Shown one piece after another: positions 40,965-50,294 of a stretch of 64,000 nucleotides of DNA. Numbering within the stretch: position 1 is the first letter of the stretch; the number at the start of each line of letters is the position of its first letter. The stretch comes from RI-231 sp041394905. Lineage in GTDB: Bacteria > Acidobacteriota > Terriglobia > Bryobacterales > UBA6623. The stretch lies in contig JAWKHJ010000002.1 in NCBI GenBank assembly GCA_041394905.1, positions 682,001 to 746,000 on the forward strand. Reading direction: 5' to 3'. Made by a program: the position numbers and the translations under genes. The notes beneath the pieces were generated by a model. It worked only from the letters and a program-made list of their open reading frames with translations, made no database searches and was not told the DNA's origin.

Positions 40965-41334
40965 CTGCCCGGAATGAGACAGTCGCAACGCGACGCTAGG
41001 CGTTTTGCGCTGTGAGGAAGAAAGGCTGACCGCCGTACCGGGCCAGGCCGCTCTGAAACCGGAAATTGTCGGTGATCAGCGCTTCCGTGCCCGAAGTAGG
41101 CGTGCGCCTTGTTTTTGGGCTCCAGCAGTACGATGGAGCCCAAACCGCTCGGTCTTCGGTTCCGATTCCATTCGATTCTCTAAAACCGGGAAAACAGCGG
41201 CCTCCGGGGCATACAGAAACCAATTGAAGCAACAACGGTTGGCAAGGGGCGTTGCCGAATCTGGTCTTCGAACTCGGATCTGTTCACAAATCGCGTCTGA
41301 AAGAGCAGTGAATGGTCCGATTTTGATTGGATCA
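40965..41334. other. Gene-free region between dinB and tRNA-Pro
   Basis: No gene is supported. On the minus strand a short frame ends in TDNFRFQSGLARYGGQPFFL, which reads protein-like and could be the tail of a lost gene, but no start or family can be named. A perfect 11-bp inverted repeat (41114-41144) is described separately. Confidence 0.4.
41114..41144. repeat. Perfect 11-bp inverted repeat
   Basis: TTTGGGCTCCA at 41114-41124 and TGGAGCCCAAA at 41134-41144 around a 9-base loop. No T-run on either side, so not a standard terminator. Confidence 0.6.
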
Positions 41335-41411
41335 TGGTCGGGGCGGAGGGATTCGAACCCCCGGCTTCCTGCTCCCAAAGCAGGCGCGCTACCAGACTGC
41401 GCCACGCCCCG
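41335..41411 (-). tRNA. tRNA-Pro (anticodon UGG)
   Basis: On the minus strand the sequence begins CGGGGCGTGGCGCAGTCTGG and ends CCCCGACCA with encoded CCA. The anticodon arm is CCTGC-TTTGGGA-GCAGG, giving UGG; the T arm GGGGGTTCGAATCCC has the standard loop. The acceptor stem CGGGGCG/CGCCCCG is perfect. All four arms are present. Confidence 0.97.
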
Positions 41412-41462
41412 TTTTGAACTTCTCTCTGATTCTAGCCCACCCTCGTCGTCTACGCTGGAAGC

Positions 41463-42095
41463 TTGGACACTCTCGCCGCCCTCAAGCAGCTCATTTCGCT
41501 GTTGGCGATCGTCAATCCCATCGGCGCCATTCCGCTTTTCCTTGCCTGGACCTCGTCCCGCGGCAAGATTGAGCGTGCCGACGCCGCCCGTACAGCGGCC
41601 ATCACCGCCATCGTCGCTCTTCTCGCGGGCGTCTGGCTCGGCGACGCACTCTTCGGCTTTTTTGCCATCCGCCTCGCATCCTTCCGCGTCGGCGGAGGCC
41701 TTCTGCTGTTGCTCATGGCCATCGCCATGCTCCAGGCCGAAACGCCCGGCGCCAAGCACGCCGCTGCCGAGGAGCAGGAGGCGCGCTCCAAGGACAATGT
41801 CGGCGTGGTGCCCCTCGGCATCCCCTTACTCGCCGGCCCTGGCTCCATCAGTCTGGTGATTGACGCAGCGCAACGCGTCCCCGAACTCGCCGGCAAGACC
41901 GTCCTCAGCGCGGAAATCGTTCTCGTCGGCCTCGCCACCTGGATCGCGCTTCGCTCCGGCGATCGCATCTTCGCCCGCGTCGGGGAGACCGGCATCAACG
42001 TGGTCACTCGTCTGATGGGGCTAATCCTTGCCGCGGTCGCCGTCGAGCTCCTTGCCGCGGGCGCCCTCGCGCTGTTTCCCGGTCTCGCCGGCTAG
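41463..42095 (+). CDS. MarC-family integral membrane protein
   Basis: 210 residues from a TTG start at 41463. Six membrane segments in the MarC order: LISLLAIVNPIGAIPLFLAW, FRVGGGLLLLLMAIAMLQAE, VGVVPLGIPLLAGPGSISLV and GINVVTRLMGLILAAVAVEL. MarC proteins were once linked to multiple antibiotic resistance, without firm evidence; substrate unknown. The stop overlaps the convergent heme A synthase stop by four bases. Confidence 0.9.
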   Translation: MDTLAALKQLISLLAIVNPIGAIPLFLAWTSSRGKIERADAARTAAITAIVALLAGVWLGDALFGFFAIRLASFRVGGGLLLLLMAIAMLQAETPGAKHAAAEEQEARSKDNVGVVPLGIPLLAGPGSISLVIDAAQRVPELAGKTVLSAEIVLVGLATWIALRSGDRIFARVGETGINVVTRLMGLILAAVAVELLAAGALALFPGLAG

Positions 42096-43033
42096 GCTCG
42101 CGCCGCCACCGCAGCCGCTGCGCTCGGTTCCGGCGCCGCAACCGCCTCCAGGCTGGCCAATACCGTCGCAATCCAGACGATGTGCGCTGCCGCGAGGTGG
42201 ATCAGTTGCATCCAACCGGGCGCCGCCAGGCCGATGTTCGCCACGCCAATCGCCAACTCCGCTGCAAGCGCAATCAATGCCATTCGCGCCCAGCCCTCGC
42301 GCCTGCCCGGCCAGAACAGCCACGCCAGGTAAGCGGCTCCCGCCACTGCTACGACCGGGTGCAGCGCCCGCAGCCGGACCAGGAAGTGGTTCGCCGCCGA
42401 GAGGTCCGCGCTCACCTTATCGAGCAATCCCGGCCCTAGCGCCGGCTCGATCGGAAAGAGCGTGTCGCCCAGCGCCGTCACCGCCCCCGCCATGCTCATC
42501 GCCACCAGCGCCAGCAAGCCCGCCGCGAGCGCTCCGGCGCCACGCTCGATCGGCGCCGCGCCGCGACGCCCGCCCGAGGCCAGCCACGCCGTATAAGAGG
42601 CGAAACCGGTCAACAGCAACGTATTTGTCAGGTGGATCGACACCGCTACCGCGCGCATCACCGAATCGTTGTCTGCCACCAGCTCGCGCAGCACGATTCC
42701 CGCGCCAATTCCGGCCTCGATCATCAAAAACACGAACGTTGCCGCCGCAGCGCGGAATACAGCGCTCGATGCGCCGAAGCTCCTCGCCGCCCAGCCCACC
42801 AGCGCCAGCCCCAGCAGCCCGCACAACCCGCTCGTCAGCCGATGCGTGTACTCGATCATCGTCTCGAGCGAAGGCGCGGGCGGCACGATCTCGCCATTGC
42901 AGGTGGGCCAGTGGCTGCCGCATCCGGCGCCCGAGTGTGTGATCCTCACCCAGGCTCCAAACAGAATCACAACAATCAGATACGCCGTGAAAAACCACGC
43001 GTACCGTGCGAATCGGCTGTTCGTTGCGGACAT
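42092..43033 (-). CDS. ctaA: Heme A synthase (COX15/CtaA)
   Basis: 313 residues, eight membrane segments. The N-terminal half has YLIVVILFGAWVRITHSGAG with the Cys pair in GAGCGSHWPTCNG and a haem-ligand His in EYTHRLTSGLCG; further His in VSIHLTNTLLLTGF, LRALHPVVAVAG and IHLAAAHIVW. It oxidises the haem O methyl group to make haem A, needed by the caa3 oxidase at 29-31 kb. No ctaB is in the window. Confidence 0.93.
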   Translation of the reverse strand: MSATNSRFARYAWFFTAYLIVVILFGAWVRITHSGAGCGSHWPTCNGEIVPPAPSLETMIEYTHRLTSGLCGLLGLALVGWAARSFGASSAVFRAAAATFVFLMIEAGIGAGIVLRELVADNDSVMRAVAVSIHLTNTLLLTGFASYTAWLASGGRRGAAPIERGAGALAAGLLALVAMSMAGAVTALGDTLFPIEPALGPGLLDKVSADLSAANHFLVRLRALHPVVAVAGAAYLAWLFWPGRREGWARMALIALAAELAIGVANIGLAAPGWMQLIHLAAAHIVWIATVLASLEAVAAPEPSAAAAVAARA

Positions 43034-43126
43034 CGCTTCGACCCCTTTAGCGTATCAATCAAGCCCGCCCTAGCGTTTATCGGGTCCATAGAAATTATTC
43101 GCTTCCGCTGCCGCTCGCGGCCTCGC

Positions 43127-43144
43127 TATAGTGTTTTCGAAAAC
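43127..43144. promoter_or_regulatory. Possible -10 element beside a 12-bp palindrome
   Basis: TATAGT at 43127-43132 is directly followed by GTTTTCGAAAAC at 43133-43144, a perfect palindrome that would cover the transcription start. It lies about 240 bases before the ammonium transporter and 95 bases upstream of ctaA. No good -35 element is seen. The 346-base region has no other feature I can call. Confidence 0.35.
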
Positions 43145-43379
43145 GGGTTGGGTTCACCGTAGAGCCACATCCAAGGGTCTGACCGACGCTTCCACGCGAC
43201 CACCGCGTGCCGGCGTTCGATTCCGGGATTCAGCCGCATCCGCGCGCCGATCCTGAAGAGCCTTTTCTGACCAGGTCGTCGGAACTTCACTAACAGCACA
43301 AGGGGTTCGTGCGAGCGGAGCTGCGCGCCAAGGTGTAGTCCGACGAGAGGGACCTTCGTTTATTCGCGAGGAGCGAGCG

Positions 43380-44825
43380 ATGAAGAATGATCTGGATGTA
43401 AGACTTGAACGGCGAGGGATGGGGAGCAGAGCGGCCTCTTTGGGCGTTCTGCTGCTAGTCGGCGCTGTCTCAGCCTGGGCTCAAGATGACGGGCCGACCG
43501 CGGAAGACGTGCAGACGCACGCCAACATTATCTGGACGCTGCTTGCCGCCGTCCTGGTCTTCTGGATGCAAGCAGGCTTCGCATTCGTCGAGTCGGGCTT
43601 CACGCGCGCCAAGAGCGCCGCCCACATCATGATGAAGAATCTGCTCGACATGTGTATGGGAGCCATCTCCTACTGGGCGGTCGGCTTTGGATTGATGTTC
43701 GGCGCCAGCACGGCGCTTCTCATCGGCGGCGACCACTTCTTCCTGTCGCCCGATGCGACAACGGCGGACGGTCAGTGGGAATACACGTTCTGGATGTTCC
43801 AGGTGGTCTTCGCCGCTACCGCTGCGACGATCGTTTCCGGCGCGATGGCGGAACGCACGAAGTTCTCGTCCTACATCATCTACTCACTCGTCATTTCGGC
43901 GATCATCTATCCGGTCTTTGGCCACTGGGCCTGGGGCAACCTTCTGATCGGCGACAACCCGGGTTCGTGGCTGGCGGAGATGGGTTCATCGACTTCGCCG
44001 GTTCGACCGTGGTGCACTCGGTCGGCGGCTGGGCGGCGCTCGCGGGAGCCATGTGCGTGGGGGCGCGCATCGGCAAGTTCGGCAAGGACGGAAAGGTTAA
44101 GCCGATCCCCGGCCACAACATGCCCATGGGCGCGCTTGGCGTTCTGATCCTCTTCATGGGATGGTTCGGCTTCAACGCCGGTTCGACGACCACAGCTGAC
44201 AGCTCGGTCGCCCGCATCGCGGTCAACACCTTCCGTCGGGCTGCGCCGGCGGCGTCGCGGCTATGTTGGCTTCGTGGATGAAGTTCCGCAAGCCGGATGT
44301 CGGCATGACGCTCAACGGCGTTCTGGCCGGCTTGGTCGGCATCCGGCACCCTGCGCCACTGTCACCCCTGGCGCTTCCATCCTGATTGGTCTTATCGCCG
44401 GCGTGCTGGTGTACGCGGTTTTGTTCTTCGACAAGATCCGCATCGACGATCCGGTTGGCGCCATTTCGGTTCACGGAGTTTGCGGCGTCTGGGGTACGCT
44501 AGCGGCGGCTCTCTTCGATGAACGATTGTTCGCGGGCGATCCCGAATACAACCTGATGGGCACGCTCTGGGTCCAGGTTATCGGCATCGTCGTGGCCTTT
44601 GTTTGGACCTTCGGCACGGCCTTCATCCTCTTCAAGATCCTCGACGCCACCATCGGTCTACGCGTCAGCGAGCAAGAAGAGATCGAAGGTCTCGACTTGG
44701 CCGAGCACGGCTACAGCGCCTACCCGGACTTCCAGGTTCATGGCGGCCCCGGCATCTCTTCGGCGTCTTCCGCCGCCAAGGCGACCAGCGCCGTCATGGC
44801 CGAGAGCCGAACCGCCGAGGCCTGA
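43380..44825 (+). CDS. amtB: Ammonium transporter AmtB
   Basis: Composite, about 480 residues. Signal peptide ending VSAWAQDDG, then WTLLAAVLVFWMQAGFAFVE, HIMMKNLLDMCMGAISYWAV and MAERTKFSSYIIYSLVISAI. After a gap near 43983: DFAGSTVVHSVGGWAALAGA with the first pore His; after breaks near 44240 and 44345: AGVLVYAVLFFDKIRIDDPV and GAISVHGVCGVWGTLAAALF with the second His. The tail lacks the usual GlnK-contacting sequence. It moves ammonium across the inner membrane. No glnK neighbour. All breaks are single-base gaps. Confidence 0.88.
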
Positions 44826-44850
44826 TCCTCGTTTTTACGATCCCTCGCAC

Positions 44851-44897
44851 GGCCCCGCTCCGCCTCACCCTACACCCCAAAACATCGGAGCGGGGCC
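44851..44897 (+). terminator. Terminator after amtB
   Basis: GGCCCCGCTCCG at 44851-44862 pairs perfectly with CGGAGCGGGGCC at 44886-44897 over a 23-base loop, followed by CCTTCCTTTCTG. Located 26 bases after the amtB stop. Confidence 0.7.
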
Positions 44898-44948
44898 CCT
44901 TCCTTTCTGTCACTCACCAATCTTTCAAACGGCGCGTCCATCCCCAAG

Positions 44949-45653
44949 ATGACGCGCCGTTTGCAATCCGTCGCCGAGTTCGCTGTAACCGGTCTGGTCT
45001 ATCTCTTTATCACCACTTGCCTGGCTCAGGGCTACGTCATTCCCACGGCTTCCATGGAAGGGACGTTGCTAGTCGGCGATCACCTCGTGGTCGACAAGGT
45101 CGCCTACGCGCCGGACGACGCATTGCTTGGCGCGCTGCTGCCGCACCAACCCATCGAGCGCGGGGCCATCATCGTCTTCCGCTACCCGCTCAACCTGCAA
45201 GAAAGCTACGTCAAGCGGGTCATCGGCCTTCCGGAGATCGCATCCACATCGAAGACAAGCAGGTCTTCGTCAATGGCTCAGCGCTCGACGAACCGTACGT
45301 ACAGCACCTCGACCCGCGTCGCATCGACTACCGCGACGACTTTCCCGCTGCGGCGCCCGTCTGGATCGAGGACTGGCGCGCCATGCTCGGCGAACATGTT
45401 CAAGACGGCGAGCTCGTCGTCCCGCCGGGTCACTACTTCGCCTTGGGCGACAACCGCGACAACTCCTCCGACAGCCGCTTCTGGGGCTTCGTCCCGCGCG
45501 AGAATATCTACGGCAAACCGCTGTTCGTGTATTGGTCGTTCGACGCCCCGACTGAAGTCCTGCTCGACCGCTTTTCGCCCAACAGCCTGCTCAGCTTCGC
45601 CTCGGCTTCTTCACCAAACCCGCTGGGAACGCTTTCCAAGCCTCGTCGAGTAA
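44949..45653 (+). CDS. lepB: Signal peptidase I
   Basis: Composite, about 235 residues. One N-terminal membrane helix, then the catalytic Ser in YVIPTASMEGTLLVGDHL and the Lys in YVKRVIGLP. A gap near 45237 (the expected GLPGD) shifts to IHIEDKQVFVNGSALDEPYV and HYFALGDNRDNSSDSRFWGF; a second gap in a run of A near 45616 restores the normal ending (TRWERFPSLVE, stop 45653). It cleaves signal peptides of exported proteins. Both breaks are consistent with lost bases in short repeats. Confidence 0.88.
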   Translation: MTRRLQSVAEFAVTGLVYLFITTCLAQGYVIPTASMEGTLLVGDHLVVDKVAYAPDDALLGALLPHQPIERGAIIVFRYPLNLQESYVKRVIGLPEIASTSKTSRSSSMAQRSTNRTYSTSTRVASTTATTFPLRRPSGSRTGAPCSANMFKTASSSSRRVTTSPWATTATTPPTAASGASSRARISTANRCSCIGRSTPRLKSCSTAFRPTACSASPRLLHQTRWERFPSLVE

Positions 45654-46182
45654 ACGACGATTGCCCCGCAACCGAAACAGAGCCGCCGGTGCAAACCGGC
45701 GGTTCGGCGTCCGCACTGCGGAAACCGCCGTGTTGTACCGGGGCCACGCGAGCCTGCGATACGTCCGCGCAGCCACGATAGCGTTCCGCCGGCTTGATGT
45801 GCGTTACGGGACGGTCGAGCTCCACGAGCGCCATGTCCCACCCTGTCCATTGCGTCTCCGTCGCACCGCGCTCCAGCTTCGGATGCCGAATCACGCGAAT
45901 CCCTCGAAACTGCTGCTCGCCGAACGTCCAGAACGACGTTTCGCCAACGAAGTGGGCCGCCGTCAAGACCCACCGCGGCGCTACCAGCACCCCGGCCGCA
46001 TAGTCGTTGGAATCTGGCGAATCGGAATACCGGCCGACCGACACGAAGTCCGACTGTTTCGCGAGGTCGCGGTACAGGGACTGAGGGACGTCATGCCGGA
46101 TCATCCCTGCGTTGGCTACGCACAACAGAGCGGCAATCAAAGTTGCCAACGTGCAGGATTTCCGGGGGAGTCGTGGACACAT
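45508..46182 (-). pseudogene. Trypsin-like serine protease, C-terminally truncated
   Basis: From Met 46182 a signal peptide (KSCTLATLIAALLCVANAG) leads to a chymotrypsin-fold N-terminal half: YAAGVLVAPRWVLTAAHFVG with the catalytic His and WTGWDMALVELDRP with the Asp. After HIKPAERYRG the sequence loses family likeness, runs through a palindromic element (45683-45702) and into the antisense of lepB; no GDSGG motif with the catalytic Ser exists in any frame. So it lacks the second barrel and cannot be an active protease unless the rest was lost in assembly. Confidence 0.7.
45683..45702. repeat. REP-like hairpin with GCAA loop
   Basis: CCGCCGGT (45683-45690), loop GCAA, ACCGGCGG (45695-45702), flanked by a G/T wobble and GTTC. 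The same layout, CCG-N5-loop-N5-CGG followed by TTCG, is seen at 54671-54692 with different arm bases. It lies 30 bases past lepB and may also act as a terminator. Confidence 0.55.
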
Positions 46183-46251
46183 GGATTCGCATACGAGATC
46201 CTGCGCCTCTTTGTTCGCATGGCTTGAGGACTGGGCTGACAGATAAAGCAA

Positions 46252-46277
46252 CAGGGCCTCGCCATGGCGGGGCCCTG
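46252..46277 (-). terminator. Terminator after the polysaccharide lyase gene
   Basis: CAGGGCCTCGCC and GGCGGGGCCCTG form a 12-bp stem with one wobble and a tiny loop (46252-46277). Read on the minus strand it follows the lyase stop at 46306 and is followed by TTGCTTTATC. Confidence 0.65.
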
Positions 46278-46305
46278 AGTGTGCGCCAGAATCTCTGTTC
46301 TGCGT

Positions 46306-47913
46306 TTATCCCCAGCGGAACTCGAGGGTCCGGTCGAACGGCGTATAGCCGGTGATGTAGACGCTCGGTCCGGCGAGCTTCGGCTCCGCGCCCCGCACCT
46401 GCGTGTAGCGCGTCTCCGCCAGCCCGGGGCCAAACCTCAGCTCGTCTCCGCCGCGCCGGTACGTCGCATAGCCGCTCTCGAGAATATAGGCTTCCGCGCC
46501 GTCCGGCGCTTCCACCACGCCCTCGATCTCTCCGCCCTCGCGCAAGTTCACTTCGACGGCCAGCGGAACCCAATCCGTGCCCTCGGCGCGAATCCTTACG
46601 TCAAAGCCGTTCTCGACCTCTTTCACTTCGGCCGTGTAGTGGAATTCGGATACCTCGGTCTGCTCGCGGTATTTGCGGAATTCGTACCAGTTGTCCACTC
46701 CCCACGGTTGTTTGCGCCCGTCGGTCAGCGGTTGGAAGTACGGCCCTTCAAGCGTTTCTTCGAGCGTCCACACGCCGTTCTTCTCCGACGCATCCGTCGG
46801 AATGAACTGGCCCTTGCCGAAGAATGCCGCCGCAAAACGCACGCCGCTGACCACCGCTTCGCCGCGGCGCACCGCGAAGAAGCGGCTGTTGTCGCGCGGA
46901 ATGATCGAGGCGCTCGTCTTGCCGCGCCGGATGTGGACCAGATTCGAATGCGGAAAGTACTTCGAGTAGTTGTCCGGAACCGGCTTCGGGCTCGGGCCCG
47001 CCTTCTGGAGCTCGCTGTACTCCATCAGCAGGGCGAGAGATCCGCGGTCCGGCTCGAAGACTCGCGCGACCGTCTCGAGTTGTCCGTTGTTGTCGTGGCG
47101 CGCCATGTAACGCAGGGCGAACCAGTAGTAGCCCATGTTGCCGATCGTATTGCGGTCCTGGCGGTGCGAAATTTCGGTCACCACCTCGTAGTTCGGGTGC
47201 AACAGATAGAGCATCGTCTCGAGGTTTTTGCGCACCGGCTCGAGTAGCTCCGGCCTCTTCAGCTTGTCCGCCACCGTTACGAGGCAGTTGTCGACGTGCG
47301 CGTTGTACATCGTCGTCGACTGCTCGCTGTACTGGCCGTCCTCATCGATGTCGATGCCTTCGGCCAGCCATTCGTCAATACGGCCGATCAGCTCGGGACG
47401 CTTGAGAACTTCCTGCAATTGCGCCAACGCCGCACAGGCCACCCAACGATGGTTCGGCGTGTGGATGCCGCCCTTGAGCAGGCCGTCGGCGCCGCGTTGC
47501 ATCGAAGGCTCCATCCAGCCGAATAACTCGCGGTCGCCGAACTTGTTGGCCAAGTAGGCCGCCGTCGCGACATTCCGCATGATGAAAGCGGTGTCGGGCG
47601 GGGAATTGAAGTTCGTGATGAGCAGATCGAAGTTGCCGTCCTTGCTCTGCACTCGCGTCAGGTGGTCGGCGGCCATCTTCATGCGCTTGCGGAGCTGCGC
47701 GTCGTGGTAGAACTTCGACTCGGCGGTGAAGTAGGCGGCGACTCCCGAGACGAGCACGCCGCTCGCGGTTCCAGGCTCGTGCAGTCCGGTCGCATCCGGG
47801 ATTGCGCCTTGCCAGCGGCTCTCGGGATTGGTGTTTTGGCGCTCTAACAGGCGCTCTACGCCTTCATCATTGCGGGCGACGAAGGCGGACATGGGCGTTG
47901 GCGCGTCAGGCAT
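46306..47913 (-). CDS. Heparinase II/III-like polysaccharide lyase
   Basis: 535 residues, or 528 from the second Met at 47892. The first 330 residues are an alpha-toroid: FNSPPDTAFIMRNVATAAYL, HTPNHRWVACAALAQLQEVL, YNAHVDNCLVTVADKLKRPE and EISHRQDRNTIGNMGYYWFA. The rest is beta-rich (RFFAVRRGEAVVSGVRFAAA, YILESGYATYRRGGDELRFG). This matches uronate-cleaving lyases of the heparinase II/III superfamily in general, without showing the substrate. No signal peptide is evident. It follows the sulfatase gene by 20 bases, so the pair probably desulfates and cleaves a sulfated or uronic polysaccharide. Confidence 0.65.
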   Translation of the reverse strand: MPDAPTPMSAFVARNDEGVERLLERQNTNPESRWQGAIPDATGLHEPGTASGVLVSGVAAYFTAESKFYHDAQLRKRMKMAADHLTRVQSKDGNFDLLITNFNSPPDTAFIMRNVATAAYLANKFGDRELFGWMEPSMQRGADGLLKGGIHTPNHRWVACAALAQLQEVLKRPELIGRIDEWLAEGIDIDEDGQYSEQSTTMYNAHVDNCLVTVADKLKRPELLEPVRKNLETMLYLLHPNYEVVTEISHRQDRNTIGNMGYYWFALRYMARHDNNGQLETVARVFEPDRGSLALLMEYSELQKAGPSPKPVPDNYSKYFPHSNLVHIRRGKTSASIIPRDNSRFFAVRRGEAVVSGVRFAAAFFGKGQFIPTDASEKNGVWTLEETLEGPYFQPLTDGRKQPWGVDNWYEFRKYREQTEVSEFHYTAEVKEVENGFDVRIRAEGTDWVPLAVEVNLREGGEIEGVVEAPDGAEAYILESGYATYRRGGDELRFGPGLAETRYTQVRGAEPKLAGPSVYITGYTPFDRTLEFRWG

Positions 47914-47933
47914 GCTCTATGCAAGATAGCAGG

Positions 47934-49356
47934 CTAACGGCCGGGACTTTTGAGGGGCCAAAACTCGGATTCGGTACGAGCGGTCTTCAGGTAATCCTCG
48001 ATTTTGGCGACGACGTCCGGGTGCTCGTCCGCTACGTTCGATTGCTCGCCAATGTCGTCGGAGACGTCGTAGAGCTCGAGCGGTCCGTCGGGCGTGAGCT
48101 TGACCCCCTTCCACTTGCCCATTCGGACGGCTTGTTTCGAGCCTTTGCCTTCGTGGAACTCCCAGTAAAGGAACTCATGCTGAGGCTGCTCGTCGGGATG
48201 GCCGGTCAGCACGGGGACCATCGAGATGCCGTCGGTCTCGGCCGGAGGCGAGGCGCCGGCGATCTCGGCGAAGGTGGGGAGAGTCCCAGAACGCGCCCAG
48301 GTAATCGCTCGTCTGCCCGGCGGGCGTGTGGCCGGGCCAAACCGCGATCAGCGGCACGCGCACGCCTTCCTTCAGGTCGCGTTTGATGCCACGTAGCGGG
48401 CCATTCGAGTTGTTGAATTCAGGGTCGTTGCCGCCTCTGCGTGCGGCCCGTTGTCAGGCCGAACAGCACCAGGGTGTTTTCGGCCACGCCCTTCACCCCA
48501 ACATGCGCATCAGCCGGCCGATGCCGCTGTCGAGGCGCGTGATCATCGAAGCGTGCTGCTTCTGCCGCTCGGGCCAATCCATGTCGGCGTAGGGGCCCAG
48601 ATCGGGGACTCCATCAATACCGTCCTGCCGCCTTCGTTGTTGGCATGCGGGATGGTGGGCGTGAAGGCCAGGAAGAACGGGCCCGCTCCGGCTGCGGTCG
48701 GTGAAGTCGACGGCCTCGTGCATCAGGATGTCGCCTGGTATTCGTACTTCTGTTTCGAGACGCCGGCGCCGTCTTCGCGCTTGGGCTCCGGCAGCACGTT
48801 GGCGAGCGGGAAGCGGTCGCGGTTGCGGAACAGGAACTCCGGATAAGAGTTGTGGGCGTGGCGCTGGCACAGGTAGCCGCAGAAGTAGTCGAAGCCCTGC
48901 AGGTTAGGCTCGCCCGTCGAGTCGGGGCCGCCCGAGCCCCATTTGCCAATCAGGCCCGTCTGGTAGCCCCTGCTCTTGAGCACCTCGGCGATGGTCAGCG
49001 AGTCGGGCGGCAGCGGATGCTGGCCCATCGGTTTGATCTCGCGGTTCCACGTACGACGGCGTGCCCGGTGTGGAAGCCCGTCATCAAGGGCTCCGCGCGA
49101 AGGGCGCAGACGGTGGAGCCAGCGGCGAAAAATCGGTGAAGCGCAGCCCCTCGCGGGCCATCTGGTCGAGGACAGGCGTTTGGATGCGCTACTGCCCGTA
49201 GGCGCCTAGGTCGCCGTAGCCCAAGTCATCGGCCAGGATGAGCACGATATTGGGCGGCGGGGCGGCGCCTCCAACCTTGGCTTCCGGCTCGGGAGCGTCC
49301 GAGCCGCAGGCCCAAAGCCCCGCCGCTAGAGCAATCGCGATACATGTCCTGCGCAT
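47934..49356 (-). CDS. Arylsulfatase lipoprotein, several frame breaks
   Basis: Composite, about 475 residues from Met 49356 (MRRTCIAIALAAGLWACGSD, lipobox LWAC). Pieces in order: NIVLILADDLGYGDLGAYG (calcium-site Asp pair), TVCA then PSRGALMTG after a one-base gap near 49096 (restoring the CxPSR formylglycine site), TIAEVLKSRGYQTGLIGKWG, FFLAFTPTIPHANNEGG, DNGPHAE then GGNDPEFN near 48405, VRVPLIAVWPGHTPAGQ and a tail LADEHPDVVAKIEDYLKTAR. All sulfatase metal and catalytic elements are thus present if about six single-base gaps are repaired. Operon with the lyase downstream; divergent from thiG. Confidence 0.75.
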
Positions 49357-49394
49357 CGCCGCCGATTGTAGCAACGGCGTCTACAATCAGGTTT

Positions 49395-50158
49395 ATGGCT
49401 CTCTGCATCCTTGTGCCTTTCGAGTCCCGCCTGATCGTGGGCACGGGCAAGTACCGCAGCTTCCAGGAGATGACGCTGCCACGACATCTCGGGCGCGGAC
49501 ATGGTCACCGTCGCGGTGCGCCGCGTAGAACCTGACTGACCGCTCGAAGGAGTCGCTGCTCGACTACATCGACCGCGAGAAGATCATTCATCACCCAACA
49601 CGGCGGCCTGCTATACGGCGGACGAGGCGATCCGCACGGCGCGGCTGGGGCGTGAAGTCGGCCTCTCCAGCTGGGTGAAGCTCGAGGTGATCGGCGACCA
49701 GGCGACCCTGTTCCCGGACAACGAAGGCCTGCTCGAAGCCACTCGCGTGCTCGCGAAAGAGGGCTTCGTGGTGATGCCGTATACCGCGACGACCCTGATC
49801 AACACCGCGCACCAAGCTGATCGACGCGGGGCGGCGGCGGTGATGCCTCTGGGAGCCCCGATCGGCTCGGGGATGGGCATCAGAACACGTCGAACCTGCG
49901 CATCATGCGCGAGATGATCACCGACGTGCCGCTGATCGTGGACGCGGGCGTCGGCACGGCTTCCGACGCTGCCATCGCGATGGAGCTTGGGTTCGATGGC
50001 GTGCTGATGAACACGGCCATCGCCGAGGCCCAAGAGGCCGAGAAGATGGCCGAGGCGAAGCTGGCCGTGCGGGCCGGGCGGCTGGCCTTCGAAGCAGGAC
50101 GGATGCCGAAGCGCTTGTACGCCTCGGCCTCTCGCCGCTCGAAGGGGTGGTGCGTTAG
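49395..50158 (+). CDS. thiG: Thiazole synthase ThiG, many frame breaks
   Basis: Composite, about 257 residues. Recognised strings in order over three frames: FESRLIVGTGKYRSFQEM, SGADMVTVAVRRV, ESLLDYIDREKI, NTAACYTADEAIRTARLGRE, SSWVKLEVIGDQATLFPDNE (catalytic Lys), EGFVVMPYTAT, AAVMPLGAPIGSGMGI, TSNLRIMREMITDVPLIVDA and GVGTASDAAIAMELGFDGVL, ending at 50158. Seven or so single-base gaps in 760 bases of an otherwise well-conserved thiamine-pathway enzyme are best read as consensus errors. It forms the thiazole phosphate moiety of thiamine. No thiS, thiO or thiC adjoins. Confidence 0.8.
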
Positions 50159-50223
50159 CCGTTTTGGCTGGTTTGTCAGGTTTTGGCCGAGATTTCGGAC
50201 TTTTGCGAGGCCCTAAGCGACCG

Positions 50224-50250
50224 AGGCCCGGCTGGATTTCAGCCGGGCCT
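50224..50250 (+). terminator. Terminator after thiG
   Basis: AGGCCCGGCT at 50224-50233 and AGCCGGGCCT at 50241-50250 form a perfect 10-bp stem with a 7-base loop, followed by CAGTCTTTA, 65 bases past the thiG stop. Confidence 0.75.
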
Positions 50251-50294
50251 CAGTCTTTAGGAGTGTTCCTGCCGTTCGCCGCAGGCGCGTCCCT

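Noticed and set aside
41114..41144. Terminator for the dinB operon
   Set aside because: It lies 150 bases past dinB and lacks a T-run on either strand, so it was listed only as an inverted repeat.
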